A stretch of DNA of 64,000 nucleotides from Diplosphaera chodatii. Its lineage: Eukaryota > Chlorophyta > Trebouxiophyceae > Prasiolales > Stichococcaceae. Position numbers and translations under genes: made by a program. The stretch is from NCBI GenBank assembly GCA_032358165.1, contig JAALGY010000061.1:806001-870000 (forward strand), in the 5' to 3' direction. The notes beneath the pieces are model-generated. The model made no database searches and had not been told where the DNA came from. It was given only the letters and a program-made list of their open reading frames with translations. Positions 22,958 through 34,728 of this stretch are shown here, piece by piece (positions within the stretch are counted from its first letter, which is position 1; each line of letters starts with the position of its first letter).

Positions 22958-25137
22958 GGTGAGGCGCCAGCGCTTGCAATACGACTCCAGCAGGTCGAGC
23001 TGCGCCTGCAGGCCGCGTACGGACGTGGACACCAGGTCCAGGTCATCTGCATAGAAGAGGGCAGGTGCCTGCACACCACACAGGGTGGGCAGGTCCAGGT
23101 CCCCGCCAGCGGCCTCCAGCTCCGCTTGGAAATCGTCAATGTAAATCCCGAAAAGGGTTGGAGATAGTGGACATCCCTGCTTAACACCCAAAGTGCTCTG
23201 GAATGTATCGGACATTCCCCCCTCAAACTGCAATGCCATTGGCACATCAGCATACAGTGCCTGCACCCCCCTCAGAAACTCCCCATGCACCCCAATCCGC
23301 TGCAGCTTCTCCCAAAGCAAATCACGAGGTACAGTATCGTATGCCTTCTTGAAATCGACAAAGCAAGAGTACAGAGGCTGCTTATCTGCCTTGGCCTTCT
23401 CGATGAGGGTGCGAACGACGAAGGTTTGATCGGTGGTGCGGTGGTCCTTGCGGAAGCCCGCCTGTCCGCGTGCGCGCAGCTGGTGCTGCTCGGTCCACCT
23501 CATAAGCTTTTCGTTAAGCATGCAAGCATATAGTTTTGCCAACAGAGACCCAACAGCAATGCCACGGTAATTACCCGGATCAGATGTATCGCCCCCCTTA
23601 TGAATTGGCGTGATGCCGCACAATGCCCAGCTCCTTGGCAGCGCTGCAACTCGTTGACACGAGTTAAAAATACATGCAAGACAGGGTGCAAGCTGCGCCG
23701 CTGCAACAGATAAAGCATCCAATTTGAGCAACCCCACCGTTGCTTTGCCTCCGCGCAGGGCTCCTATAGCCTCTTGCACGGCGCCGGCTGTGAAGGGCGA
23801 GTTCAGCTCGCTCCCGTCGGCAAAAGGTGGCGCAGCACCACTACCCGAGGTACCTGCAGTGCTTGATGGAAGTGTGGGGGCATCCAGTAGTTTACGGAAG
23901 GACTCGAGCATCACATCATCTGCTATGGGACAGGACCGCTTCTTAGCAGGTTTGAACTTCTGCCAAAACTTTTTGGAGTTGGTAGAGCGAGCCATTTCAG
24001 TGAGAGAAAGAGCCTGACTGCGGGTCCACTGGCGCTGTGTGCGGCGTAGCAGGTGCTGGTACTGCTGGCGCAGTGCGCGAGCAGCAGCTGACTGCGGGTC
24101 GCGACGCGCGGCTTGCCGCGCTGCGCGGCGCCCGCGGGCCAGTTCAGCGTCCCACCAGCGGGGCACAGCGTTGCGGTCACGCCCCCGCCCCTTGGCGGCC
24201 GGCGCTGTTGCAGCCACCTCAGCCTGCGTGGTCTCGATAAACTGGTCGAACTGCAAGCCCACAGCATGCATGTCATCAGGTACCTGGGCGGCGTCAGCTG
24301 CCGTTGCGATGTCGACCAGTTGGGCTGCTGCATCAAGCTGCTGCAGGCGCTGCTGCCACACTCCCAGCTGCGCTGCGCTGAGGCGCAGGGGCTGCTGGGT
24401 TGTGGGCTGCTGCGGTTGCTGCTGCTGATGGCGGCGGCGCTGGCGACGTGGGAGCGGCTGCTGGGCGGCGGTGGTCCTCTTGATGAGCAAGTGCAAGGCT
24501 GCGTGGTCCGACTCGGGAGCAGGGAGTACTGTTAGGGATTGAATCAGCGGGAATGCATCAGCACTTGCAAGCACATAGTCGATCAGGCTGCTGCCCACCT
24601 GACTGTGGCTAACAAATGTGACCTGTCCCCCCTCATCTCCTGGGACACGACCGTTAGCAATCCTGAGGGATGTTTCAACACACATGTCAAGCAGAGCCCT
24701 GCCCCACTTGTTGGGCCGCTCCCTGCTGTCGCGGCTGTGCCGCTGTGACTGCACAGGAGGGGCAGTGGAGGGCAGGAACTCTTCTGTGACAGGGTGATCG
24801 ACAGATCCCGGAAAGTCCGGGCAGGTGCTGGTGCGTGCATTCAGGTCTCCAACAACAAACACATGCCCCATGCGGCAGGTGGCGCTCACCTCCTCACGTA
24901 ACGCCTCCCAGACCGCAGGGCCCTTGCCATCAAATGATGGGCTGCCCTCTGGTGGAATGTAACATGCGAACATGTATGCATCCTCCTCCTGTCCAATGGT
25001 CTTGTCGAACCTCAAAAGAGCGTAGCAGTTTTGGGGTCCAGTCGACAAGTGTGTTACCATTGGTGCCAGCTTGTCGGCGACGTAGACAGCAATGCCGCCA
25101 CGTGCGCCGCCACGCTGCTGACGCCATCAAACAAATG

Positions 25138-26085
25138 ACATTGACATTGATTACATACTGGTGGTGGGCCATTTTGGCCTAGCCACAGGCTCTGGCGGAA
25201 AAACCCAGAGCAACATGCACAACGAGTCGTGTACGAAACCGTTCACTCCCCGCTGACAGAATGGTTCCACTCAATCCCGGTTGGATGCACACCCCTCCAA
25301 CTCTGCACATTGATCATGACAACCCCGCAAAAAGGCTGCCAGTTGCCCGGCATCCTGCTGCATAAAGTCCGCCACTGATGTGATGTTGCTGTCCTCAAAC
25401 AGCTCCGAATGCTGCACCCTCTGATCTACTAGGGCTGGACACCCCCAGACCATATGCGCCTCATCATCCACCACGCCGCAGTTACACCGCTGACACAGCC
25501 GCTCTGCCCGCGGCAGCCGCTGCCACCTCCCTGTTTCCACCCCCAGCATGTGACTGCCCATGCGAAACTGTGCTAACCGCCGACGACCGGTCTTGGAGGC
25601 GACTGCCTGCAAGTAGCCGGCCATCTGGTAGTTGTCACTGTTCACAGGGCCCCTGACTCCCAGCCACTCACGCACTTTGCGCAAGTCGCTGCCATTCACA
25701 GCATCGAAGGTGCGGCGCTGCAGGTGTGCAGTGACAACAGATGTGTCAATGCGCTGCGGCACGCCGTCAACGATGGGTGACATGAAGTGCAGGAACGAAC
25801 ACACCTGGGCAGCCCAGCATGCTGAGCTGCTGGTGCTGCGCCCCGGCCGTGTGGCCAGAGCACAGTTCTCCAGGAATGCCTGCTTGGTGAGGCGGGTGTC
25901 CGGGATTGCGACCAGCCGGTTCCAGAACCGGCAGATGGCCAGCGTTGCCGTGTGCGCCACTGGGAACCGCCCAAGCTCCCCCAACACCGCCACGTTGGGA
26001 GTGCCTGTGCGCACGCCAAGAACAGACCGAAGGAACTTCCGATGGACAAGCTCACAAGTATCCATGCCAGTACCACAGTACCAAA
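25138..26085 (-). mobile_element. A11: 5'-truncated LINE-A copy inside A8
   Basis: ORF2 C-terminus and 3' end, flanked by CAAATG. It shares rare variants with A2 and A13 (for example NCGVVDDEAH), so these three seem to come from one source lineage. Confidence 0.88.
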
Positions 26086-26478
26086 TGCAGCTGCAGTGCT
26101 GGGTCATGCAGGCTCAGGTCATGGCAACGATGCTGCAATGCAAGTGCGGCGCGCTGGGCGGAGGCCGCTCTGCCGATGCTAGCGGCAGCAAAAGAACTAC
26201 GAGTAGAGACATCAACCCCCAGATAGGTAAACGAGTCCAGCACTTCGATGGGAGCATGCATGTAGGTGAGAACCGGTGGTGCAGCAGCCTGGGCTGCATA
26301 CACCACGACCTTTGTCTTCTTCACGTTGACGGTGAGGCGCCAGCGCTTGCAGTACGACTCCAGCAGGTCGAGCTGCGCCTGCAGGCCGCGTACGGACGTG
26401 GACACCAGGTCCAGGTCATCTGCATAGAAGAGGGCAGGTGCCTGCACACCACACAGGGTGGGCAGGTCCAGGTCCCCG

Positions 26479-27783
26479 CCGCCGTCGATGGCAGCCCACA
26501 GGTCGCAGAGCCACTGCAGGGCAGGGCGTGTGAGCGGGCAGAGGAGGAGGACGTGGGTGGTGTTGGCGATGGTGGTGGGCTGCAGGGTGGCGGGGTTGCT
26601 GGCGAGCGGGGTACGGCAAGCCGGCCAGCGGCAGCAAGCCCTCTGCATAGGGGAGTCACCCGACATCTCGACAGCTGCGTGCTTGTAGCGGCAGTAGGTG
26701 AGGAAAGATGGTGTGCGGAGCTGGCAGTGAAGGGCTCGCCAGGCGACGGCGACATCGGCCTTGCGGATGTTGGTGCGGCAGAGCTGGTCCCAGCAGCGGC
26801 GATACTTGGAGGCGACGGCAGGGGTGGTGTTGTCCTGAGGAGGATGGCGTTGTTGGCGTGGCCGGTGAGTGTGTGCTTGGGGCCGCTGCTGTGGGCCGCT
26901 GGCTCGTGTCACCATGGCGTGCACGCTTGGTTGGGGACCTGTGATGGCGAGGAAGCATGGGAGACGGTGTGGAGCTGCTGCTGGCGAGGGTGAGGCAGAG
27001 CATGGGGAGCTGGTCGTGGGCTGGTCGGCAGGCGGTGGAGAGTCTGGATGGGTCGGCTGAGTGGGCGTCTGAGCAGTGGAGTGGTGTGCTGCCGTCATCG
27101 GCAGTGGTGCTGGCGGGGAGGTGCGTGTGATTTAGCCTGGGTGGTCGATGTAGTCTCGCTGAGCCGTGCGGTGCTGCTGGGCGTCGGTGATGACGGCATG
27201 CTCGGCGGCTTCAACGCGGGCGTAGCCTGGGGCGAACCAGCGGGGGATGGCTGTGGGCTGTGTGGTGGCCAGGGTGATGCGGCCTTGCTGCAGCAGCTCC
27301 GACTCCAGGAGGTGTGCCGTGCCAAGGGAGACCTCGTACTCCATGAGGTTGCGGTCCTCCTCGCCGTAGCCGTGGATGTCGGGGACGATGGTGAGGTCGG
27401 CGAGCTCGGCAAGGAAGTAGGGGCGGTCCATCATCTTGCGGGCGGGCACGTCACCGTCACCTCCGCTGGCCGAGGGCACTGTGCCAGCGGCCGCGCGGCG
27501 TGTGGGAGGTGACCACATGACGAGATGGCAGGGCCTCCAGGGGGGCTGGGCGTCGAGGAGGGAGTCAGCGTCGGCGTGCGTAGCGAGGCTGTGGTCGAGG
27601 CGCACTTGGTAAAGTGGACCACCGCCTTGGCGGCGCACAAAGCGGTGGTGAGAGTCAACCTCCCACTGCTCCGAGACATCGACAGATGGAGGAGGCCGTG
27701 TGCCTGGGGCATCAGGCGGGTGCGGGGGCGGCGGGCGGTATTGCGGGGCCCAGACACCAGCCGCACGCAGGCACACTTCCCGC
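26479..27783 (-). pseudogene. LINE-B ORF, upstream half with RT-type zinc-binding region
   Basis: On the minus strand the frame below 27098 reads YRRCWDQLCRTNIRK, AWRALHCQLRTPSFLTYC, CCRWPACRTP, then HVLLLCPLTRPALQW and LCDLWAAID. The spaced Cys/His residues fit the zinc-binding domain found after the RT in many plant and algal LINEs. A separate frame from about 27500 to 27132 (FLAELADLTIVPDIHGYG, LMEYEVSLGTAHLLES) is not recognised and ends in a stop. The 3' half is at 19464-20033. The RT core itself is not present. Confidence 0.6.
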
Positions 27784-29115
27784 GCGTCAGCAGCGTGGCG
27801 GCGCACGTGGCGGCATCGCTGTCTACGTCGCCGACAAGCTGGCACCAATGGTAACACACTTGTCGACTGGACCCCAAAACTGCTACGCTCTTTTGAGGTT
27901 CGACAAGACCATTGGACAGGAGGAGGATGCATACATGTTCGCATGTTACATTCCACCAGAGGGCAGCCCATCATTTGATGGCAAGGGCCCTGCGGTCTGG
28001 GAGGCGTTACGTGAGGAGGTGAGCGCCACCTGCCGCATGGGACATGTGTTTGTTGTTGGAGACCTGAATGCACGCACCAGCACCTGCCCGGACTTTCCGG
28101 GATCTGTCGATCACCCTGTCACAGAAGAGTTCCTGCCCTCCACTGCCCCTCCTGTGCAGTCACAGCGGCACAGCCGCGACAGCAGGGAGCGGCCCAACAA
28201 GTGGGGCAGGGCTCTGCTTGACATGTGTGTTGAGACATCCCTCAGGATTGCTAACGGTCGTGTCCCAGGAGATGAGGGGGGACAAGTCACTTTTGTTAGC
28301 CACAGTCAGGTGGGCAGCAGCCTGATCGACTATGTGCTTGCAAGTGCTGATGCATTCCCGCTGATTCAATCCCTAACAGTACTCCCTGCTCCCGAGTCGG
28401 ACCATGCAGCCTTGCACTTGCTCATCAAGAGGACCACCGCCGCCCAGCAGCCGCTCCCACGTCGCCAGCGCCGCCGCCATCAGCAGCAGCAACCGCAGCA
28501 GCCCACGACCCAGCAGCCCCTGCGCCTCAGCGCAGCGCAGCTGGGAGTGTGGCAGCAGCGCCTGCAGCAGCCTGATGCAGCGGCCCAACTGGTCGACATC
28601 GCAGCGGCAGCTGACGCCGCCCAGGTACCTGATGACATGCATGCTGTGGGCATGCAGTTCGACCACTTTATCGAGACCACGCAGGCTGAGGTGGCTGCAA
28701 CAGCGCCGGCCGCCAAGGGGCGGGGGCGTGACCGCAACGCTGTGCCCCGCTGGTGGGACGCTGAACTGGCCCGCGGGCGCCGCGCAGCGCGGCAAGGCGC
28801 GCGTCGCGACCCGCAGTCAGCTGCTGCTCGCGCACTACGCCAGCAGTACCAGCACCTGCTACGCCGCACACAGCGCCAGTGGACCCGCAGTCAGGCTCTT
28901 TCTCTCACTGAAATGGCTCGCTCTATTAACTCCAAAAAGTTCTGGCAGAAGTTCAAACCTGCTAAGAAGCGGTCCTGTCCCATAGCAGATGATGTGATGC
29001 TCGAGTCCTTCCGTAAACTACTGGATGCCCCCACACTTCCATCAAGCACTGCAGGTACCTCGGGTAGTGGTGCTGCGCCACCTTTTGCCGACGGGAGCGA
29101 GCTCAACTCGCCCTT

Positions 29116-32100
29116 GGCGGCGCACGTGGCGGCATCGCTGTCTACGTCGCCGACAAGCTGGCACCAATGGTAACACACTTATCGACTGGACCCCAGAACT
29201 GCTACGCTGTTTTGAGGTTTGACAAAGCCATTGGCCAGGAGGAGGATGCGTACATGTTCGCATGTTACATTCCACCAGAGGGCAGCCCATCATTTGATGG
29301 CAAAGGCCCTGCGGTCTGGGAGGCGTTACGTGAGGAGGTGAGCGCCACCTGCCGCATGGGGCATGTGTTTGTTGTTGGAGACCTGAACGCACGCACCAGC
29401 ACCTGCCCGGACTTTCCGGGATCTGTCGATCACCCTGTCACAGAAGAGTTCCTGCCCTCCACTGCCCCTCCTGTGCAGTCACAGCGGCACAGCCGCGACA
29501 GCAGGGAGCGGCCCAACAAGTGGGGCAGGGCTCTGCTTGACATGTGTGTTGAGACATCCCTCAGGATTGCTAACGGTCGTGTCCCAGGAGATGAGGGGGG
29601 ACAAGTCACTTTTGTCAGCCACAGTCAGGTGGGCAGCAGCCTGATCGACTATGTGCTTGCAAGTGCTGATGCATTCCCGCTGATTCAATCCCTAACAGTA
29701 CTCCCTGCTCCCGAGTCGGACCACGCAGCCCTGCACTTGCTCATCAAGAGGACCACCGCCGCCCAGCAGCCGCTCCCACGTCGCCAGCGCCGCCGCCATC
29801 AGCAGCAGCAACCGCAGCAGCCCACAACCCAGCAGCCCCTGCGCCTCAGCGCAGCGCAGCTGGGAGTGTGGCAGCAGCGCCTGCAGCAGCTTGATGCAGC
29901 AGCCCAACTGGTCGACATCGCAACGGCAGCTGACGCCGCCCAGGTACCTGATGACATGCATGCTGTGGGCTTGCAGTTCGACCAGTTTATCGAGACCACG
30001 CAGGCTGAGGTGGCTGCAACAGCGCCGGCCGCCAAGGGGCGGGGGCGTGACCGCAACGCTGTGCCCCGCTGGTGGGACGCTGAACTGGCCCGCGGGCGCC
30101 GCGCAGCGCGGCAAGCCGCGCGTCGCGACCCGCAGTCAGCTGCTGCTCGCGCACTGCGCCAGCAGTACCAGCACCTGCTACGCCGCACACAGCGCCAGTG
30201 GACCCGCAGTCAGGCTCTTTCTCTCACTGAAATGGCTCGCTCTACCGACTCCAAGAAGTTCTGGCAGAAGTTCAAACCTGCTAAGAAGCGGTCCTGTCCC
30301 ATAGCAGATGATGTGATGCTCGAGTCCTTCCGTAAACTACTGGATGCCCCCACACTTCCATCAAGCACTGCAGGTACCTCGGGTAGTGGGGCTGCGCCAC
30401 CTTTTGCCGACGGGAGCGAGCTCAACTCGCCCTTCACAGCCGGCGCCGTGCAAGAGGCTATAGGAGCCCTGCGCGGAGGCAAAGCGACGGTGGGATTGCT
30501 CAAATTGGATGCTTTATCTGTTGCAGCGGCGCAGCTTGCACCCTGTCTTGCATGTATTTTTAACTCGTGTCAACGAGTTGCAGCGTTGCCAAGGAGCTGG
30601 GCATTGTGCGGCATCACGCCAATTCATAAGGGGGGCGACACATCTGATCCGGGTAATTACCGTGGCATTGCTGTTGGGTCTCTGCTGGCAAAACTATATG
30701 CTTGCATGCTTAACGAAAAGCTTATGAGGTGGACCGAGCAGCACCAGCTGCGCGCACGCGGACAGGCGGGCTTCCGCAAGGACCACCGCACCACCGATCA
30801 AACCTTCGTCGTTCGCACCCTCATCGAGAAGGCCAAGGCAGATAAGCAGCCTCTGTACTCTTGCTTTGTCGATTTCAAGAAGGCATACGATACTGTACCT
30901 CGTGATTTGCTTTGGGAGAAGCTGCAGCGGATTGGGGTGCATGGGGAGTTTCTGAGGGGGGTTCAGGCACTGTATGCTGATGTGCCAATGGCATTGCAGT
31001 TTGAGGGGGGAATGTCCGATACATTCCAGAGCACTTTGGGCGTTAAGCAGGGATGTCCACTATCTCCAACCCTTTTCGGGATCTACATTGACGATTTCCA
31101 AGCGGAACTGGAGGCCGCCGGCGGGGACCTGGACCTGCCCACCCTGTGTGGTGTGCAGGCACCTGCCCTCTTCTATGCAGATGACCTGGACCTGGTGTCC
31201 ACGTCCGTACGCGGCCTGCAGGCGCAGCTCGACCTGCTGGAGTCGTACTGCAAGCGCTGGCGCCTCACCGTCAACGTGAAGAAGACAAAGGTCGTGGTGT
31301 ATGCAGCCCAGGCTGCTGCACCACCGGTTCTCACCTACATGCATGCTCCCATCGAAGTGCTGGACTCGTTTACCTATCTGGGGGTTGATATCTCTACTCG
31401 TAGTTCTTTTGCTGCCGCTAGCATCGGCAGAGCGGCCTCCGCCCAGCGCGCCGCACTTGCATTGCAGCATCGTTGCCACGACCTGAGCCTGCATGACCCA
31501 GCATTGCAGCTGCATTTGTTTGATGCACTAGTACGTCCTGTTATGCTATATGGTGTCGAAACATGGGGACCTGGGGCGTTATGTGGTACTGGCATGGATA
31601 CTTGTGAGCTTGTCCATCGGAAGTTCCTTCGGTCTGTTCTTGGCGTGCGCACAGGCACTCCCAACGTGGCGGTGTTGGGGGAGCTTGGGCGGTTCCCAGT
31701 GGCGCACACGGCAACGCTGGCCATCTGCCGGTTCTGGAACCGGCTGGTCGCAATCCCGGACACCCGCCTCACCAAGCAGGCATTCCTGGAGAACTGTGCT
31801 CTGGCCACACGGCCGGGGCGCAGCACCAGCAGCTCAGCATGCTGGGCTGCCCAGGTGTGTTCGTTCCTGCACTTCATGTCACCCATCGTTGACGGCGTGC
31901 CGCAGCGCATTGACACATCTGTTGTCACTGCACACCTGCAGCGCCGCACCTTCGATGCTGTGAATGGCAGCGACTTGCGCAAAGTGCGTGAGTGGCTGGG
32001 AGTCAGGGGCCCTGTGAACAGTGACAACTACCAGATGGCCGGCTACTTGCAGGCAGTCGCCTCCAAGACCGGTCGTCGGCGGTTAGCACAGTTTCGCATG

Positions 32101-32518
32101 GGCAGTCACATGCTGGGGGTGGAAACAGGGAGGTGGCAGCGGCTGCCGCGGGCAGAGCGGCTGTGTCAGCGGTGTAACTGCGGCGTGGTGGATGATGAGG
32201 CGCATATGGTCTGGGGGTGTCCAGCCCTAGTAGATCAGAGGGTGCAGCATTCGGAGCTGTTTGAGGACAGCAACATCACATCAGTGGCGGACTTTATGCA
32301 GCAGGATGCCGGGCAACTGGCAGCCTTTTTGCGGGGTTGTCATGATCAATGTGCAGAGTTGGAGGGGTGTGCATCCAACCGGGATTGAGTGGAACCATTC
32401 TGTCAGCGGGGAGTGAACGGTTTCGTACACGACTCGTTGTGCATGTTGCTCTGGGTTTTTTCCGCCAGAGCCTGTGGCTAGGCCAAAATGGCCCACCACC
32501 AGTATGTAATCAATGTCA
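29116..32518 (+). mobile_element. A13: LINE-A copy with intact but 5'-truncated ORF2
   Basis: The youngest-looking long copy, inserted in A12 with a 4-bp duplication CCTT. It begins at GGCGGCGCACG in the endonuclease coding part and runs to the tail, which has one AATGTC unit. Confidence 0.9.
29167..32388 (+). CDS. LINE-A ORF2: AP-type endonuclease / reverse transcriptase (1073 codons)
   Basis: The longest uninterrupted ORF2. Numbered from the first in-frame ATG: endonuclease motifs GDLNAR (about 71), SLIDYVLAS (about 160) and SDH (about 184); a Gln/Arg-rich linker; RT boxes GNYRGIAVGS, GQAGFRKDH, FVDFKKAYDTV (catalytic Asp near 569), GVKQGCPLSP, FYADD (670-673) and FTYLGVD; and a C-terminal knuckle CQRCNCGVVDDEAHMVWGC near 1000. 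The enzyme nicks DNA and copies LINE RNA at the nick. The first 60 or so residues of the endonuclease are missing compared with A15 (35572 on), so this copy is probably not autonomous although its RT may be active. Confidence 0.9.
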   Translation: MVTHLSTGPQNCYAVLRFDKAIGQEEDAYMFACYIPPEGSPSFDGKGPAVWEALREEVSATCRMGHVFVVGDLNARTSTCPDFPGSVDHPVTEEFLPSTAPPVQSQRHSRDSRERPNKWGRALLDMCVETSLRIANGRVPGDEGGQVTFVSHSQVGSSLIDYVLASADAFPLIQSLTVLPAPESDHAALHLLIKRTTAAQQPLPRRQRRRHQQQQPQQPTTQQPLRLSAAQLGVWQQRLQQLDAAAQLVDIATAADAAQVPDDMHAVGLQFDQFIETTQAEVAATAPAAKGRGRDRNAVPRWWDAELARGRRAARQAARRDPQSAAARALRQQYQHLLRRTQRQWTRSQALSLTEMARSTDSKKFWQKFKPAKKRSCPIADDVMLESFRKLLDAPTLPSSTAGTSGSGAAPPFADGSELNSPFTAGAVQEAIGALRGGKATVGLLKLDALSVAAAQLAPCLACIFNSCQRVAALPRSWALCGITPIHKGGDTSDPGNYRGIAVGSLLAKLYACMLNEKLMRWTEQHQLRARGQAGFRKDHRTTDQTFVVRTLIEKAKADKQPLYSCFVDFKKAYDTVPRDLLWEKLQRIGVHGEFLRGVQALYADVPMALQFEGGMSDTFQSTLGVKQGCPLSPTLFGIYIDDFQAELEAAGGDLDLPTLCGVQAPALFYADDLDLVSTSVRGLQAQLDLLESYCKRWRLTVNVKKTKVVVYAAQAAAPPVLTYMHAPIEVLDSFTYLGVDISTRSSFAAASIGRAASAQRAALALQHRCHDLSLHDPALQLHLFDALVRPVMLYGVETWGPGALCGTGMDTCELVHRKFLRSVLGVRTGTPNVAVLGELGRFPVAHTATLAICRFWNRLVAIPDTRLTKQAFLENCALATRPGRSTSSSACWAAQVCSFLHFMSPIVDGVPQRIDTSVVTAHLQRRTFDAVNGSDLRKVREWLGVRGPVNSDNYQMAGYLQAVASKTGRRRLAQFRMGSHMLGVETGRWQRLPRAERLCQRCNCGVVDDEAHMVWGCPALVDQRVQHSELFEDSNITSVADFMQQDAGQLAAFLRGCHDQCAELEGCASNRD

Positions 32519-34551
32519 TGCCTTCACAGCCGGCGCCGTGCAAGAGGCTATAGGAGCCCTGCGCGGAGGCAAAGCAACGGTGGGGTTGCTCAAATTGGAT
32601 GCTTTATCTGTTGCAGCGGGGCAGCTTGCACCCTGTCTTGCATGTATTTTTAACTCGTGTCAACGAGTTGCAGCGTTGCCAAGGAGCTGGGCATTGTGCG
32701 GCATCACGCCAATTCATAAGGGGGGCGACACATCTGATCCGGGTAATTACCGTGGCATTGCTGTTGGGTCTCTGTTGGCAAAACTATATGCTTGCATGCT
32801 TAACGAAAAGCTTATGAGGTGGACCGAGCAGCACCAGCTGCGCGCACGCGGACAGGCGGGCTTCCGCAAGGACCACCGCACCACCGATCAAACCTTCGTC
32901 GTTCGCACCCTCATCGAGAAGGCCAAGGCAGATAAGCAGCCTCTGTACTCTTGCTTTGTCGATTTCAAGAAGGCATACGATACTGTACCTCGTGATTTGC
33001 TTTGGGAGAAGCTGCAGCGGATTGGGGTGCATGGGGAGTTCCTGAGGGGGGTGCAGGCACTGTATGCTGATGTGCCAATGGCATTGCAGTTTGAGGGGGG
33101 AATGTCCGATACATTCCAGAGCACTTTGGGTGTTAAGCAGGGATGTCCACTATCTCCAACCCTTTTCGGGATTTACATTGACGATTTCCAAGCGGAGCTG
33201 GAGGCCGCCGGCGGGGACCTGGACCTGCCCACCCTGTGTGGTGTGCAGGCGCAGCTCGACCTGCTGGAGTCGTACTGCAAGCGCTGGCGCCTCACCGTCA
33301 ACGTGAAGAAGACAAAGGTCGTGGTGTATGCAGCCCAGGCTGCTGCACCACCGGTTCTCACCTACATGCATGCTCCCATCGAAGTGCTGGACTCGTTTAC
33401 CTATCTGGGGGTTGATGTCTCTACTCGTAGTTCTTTTGCTGCCGCTAGCATCGGCAGAGCGGCCTCCGCCCAGCGCGCCGCACTTGCATTGCAGCATCGT
33501 TGCCACGACCTGAGCCTGCATGACCCAGCACTGCAGCTGCATTTGTTTGATGCACTAGTGCGTCCTGTTATGCTATACGGTGTTGAAACATGGGGACCTG
33601 GGGCGTTATGTGGTACTGGCATGGATACTTGTGAGCTTGTTCATCGGAAGTTCCTTCGGTCTGTTCTTGGCGTGCGCACAGGCACTCCCAACGTGGCGGT
33701 GTTGGGGGAGCTTGGGCGGTTCCCAGTGGCGCACACGGCAACGCTGGCCATCTGCCGGTTCTGGAACCGGCTGGTCGCAATGCCGGACACCCGCCTCACC
33801 AAGCAGGCATTCCTGGAGAACTGTGCTCTGGCCAGCCGGCCGGGGCGCAGCACCAGCAGCTCAGCATGCTGGGCTGCCCAGGTGTGTTCGTTCCTGCACT
33901 TCATGTCACCCATCGTTGACGGCGTGCCGCAGCGCATTGACACATCTGTTGTCACTGCACACCTGCAACGCCGCACCTTCGATGCTGTGAATGGCAGCGA
34001 CTTGCGCAAAGTGCGTGAGTGGCTGGGAGTCAGGGGCCCTGTGAACGGTGACAACTACCAGTTGGCCGGCTACTTGCAGGCAGTCGCCTCCAAGACCGGT
34101 CGTCGGCGGTTAGCACAGTTTCGCATGGGCAGTCACATGCTGGGGGTGGAGACAGGGAGGTGGCAGCGGCTGCCGCGGGCAGAGCGGCTGTGTCAGCGGT
34201 GTAGCTGCGGCGTGGTGGATGATGAGGCGCATATGGTCTGGGGGTGTCCAGCCCTAGTGGATCAGAGGGTGCAGCATTCGGAGCTGTTTGAGGACAGCAA
34301 CATCACATCAGTGGCAGGCTTTATGCAGCAGGATGCCGGGCAACTGGCAGCCTTTTTGCGGGGTTGTCACAATCAATGTGCAGAGTTGGAGGGGTGTGCA
34401 TCCAACCGGGATTGAGTGGAACCATTCTGTCAGCGGGGAGTGAACGGTTTCGTACACGACTCGTTGTGCATGTTGCTCTGGGTTTTTCCGCCAGAGCCTG
34501 TGGCTAGGCCAAAATGGCCCACCACCAGTATGTAATCAATGTCAATGTCAA

Positions 34552-34728
34552 TGCCTCTTCTATGCAGATGACCTGGACCTGGTGTCCACGTCCGTACGCG
34601 GCCTGCAGGCGCAGCTCGACCTGCTGGAGTCGTACTGCAAGCGCTGGCGCCTCACCGTCAACGTGAAGAAGACAAAGGTCGTGGTGTATGCAGCCCAGGC
34701 TGCTGCACCACCGGTTCTCACCTACCAC
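34552..34728 (+). mobile_element. A14: LINE-A RT fragment
   Basis: A 177-bp piece that starts just before FYADDLDLVS and ends after VLTY. It fuses in frame to the ORF1 sequence of A15, creating a chimeric open frame at 34582-35514. It is likely a leftover of a copy broken by later insertions. Confidence 0.8.

Larger units (their letters stand above)
21387..25125 (-). mobile_element. A10: long LINE-A copy (endonuclease plus RT) broken by S5 and S6
   Basis: The copy extends from the tail to codon 60 or so of the endonuclease (GGARGG region). The endonuclease motifs VVGDLNAR, SLIDYVLAS and ESDHAAL and all RT boxes are readable on the minus strand. S5 (22040-22275) and S6 (22884-22957) disrupt ORF2, so it is not functional. 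Flanking duplication CATCA. The 5' end stops at GCGTCAGCAGCG, the same place as A12. Confidence 0.9.
20128..26478 (-). mobile_element. A8: LINE-A copy hosting three nested LINE-A insertions
   Basis: Its own sequence is in four blocks: 20128-20730, 20974-21386, 25126-25137 and 26086-26478. They read continuously once A9, A10 and A11 are removed. It covers the RT box YADD down to the 3' end and is 5'-truncated at 26478, where LINE-B resumes. Target duplications of the three guests are visible (TGTGCA, CATCA, CAAATG). Confidence 0.85.
27784..34551 (+). mobile_element. A12: LINE-A copy hosting A13; RT lacks the YADD box
   Basis: It has two blocks, 27784-29115 (endonuclease and linker) and 32519-34551 (RT, C-terminus, tail). 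The second block lost 63 nt between two TGCAGGC repeats (33244-33250), which removes the segment with FYADDLDLVS but keeps the frame. The reverse transcriptase would therefore lack its catalytic aspartates. The 5' end is truncated at GCGTCAGCAGCG. Confidence 0.88.
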
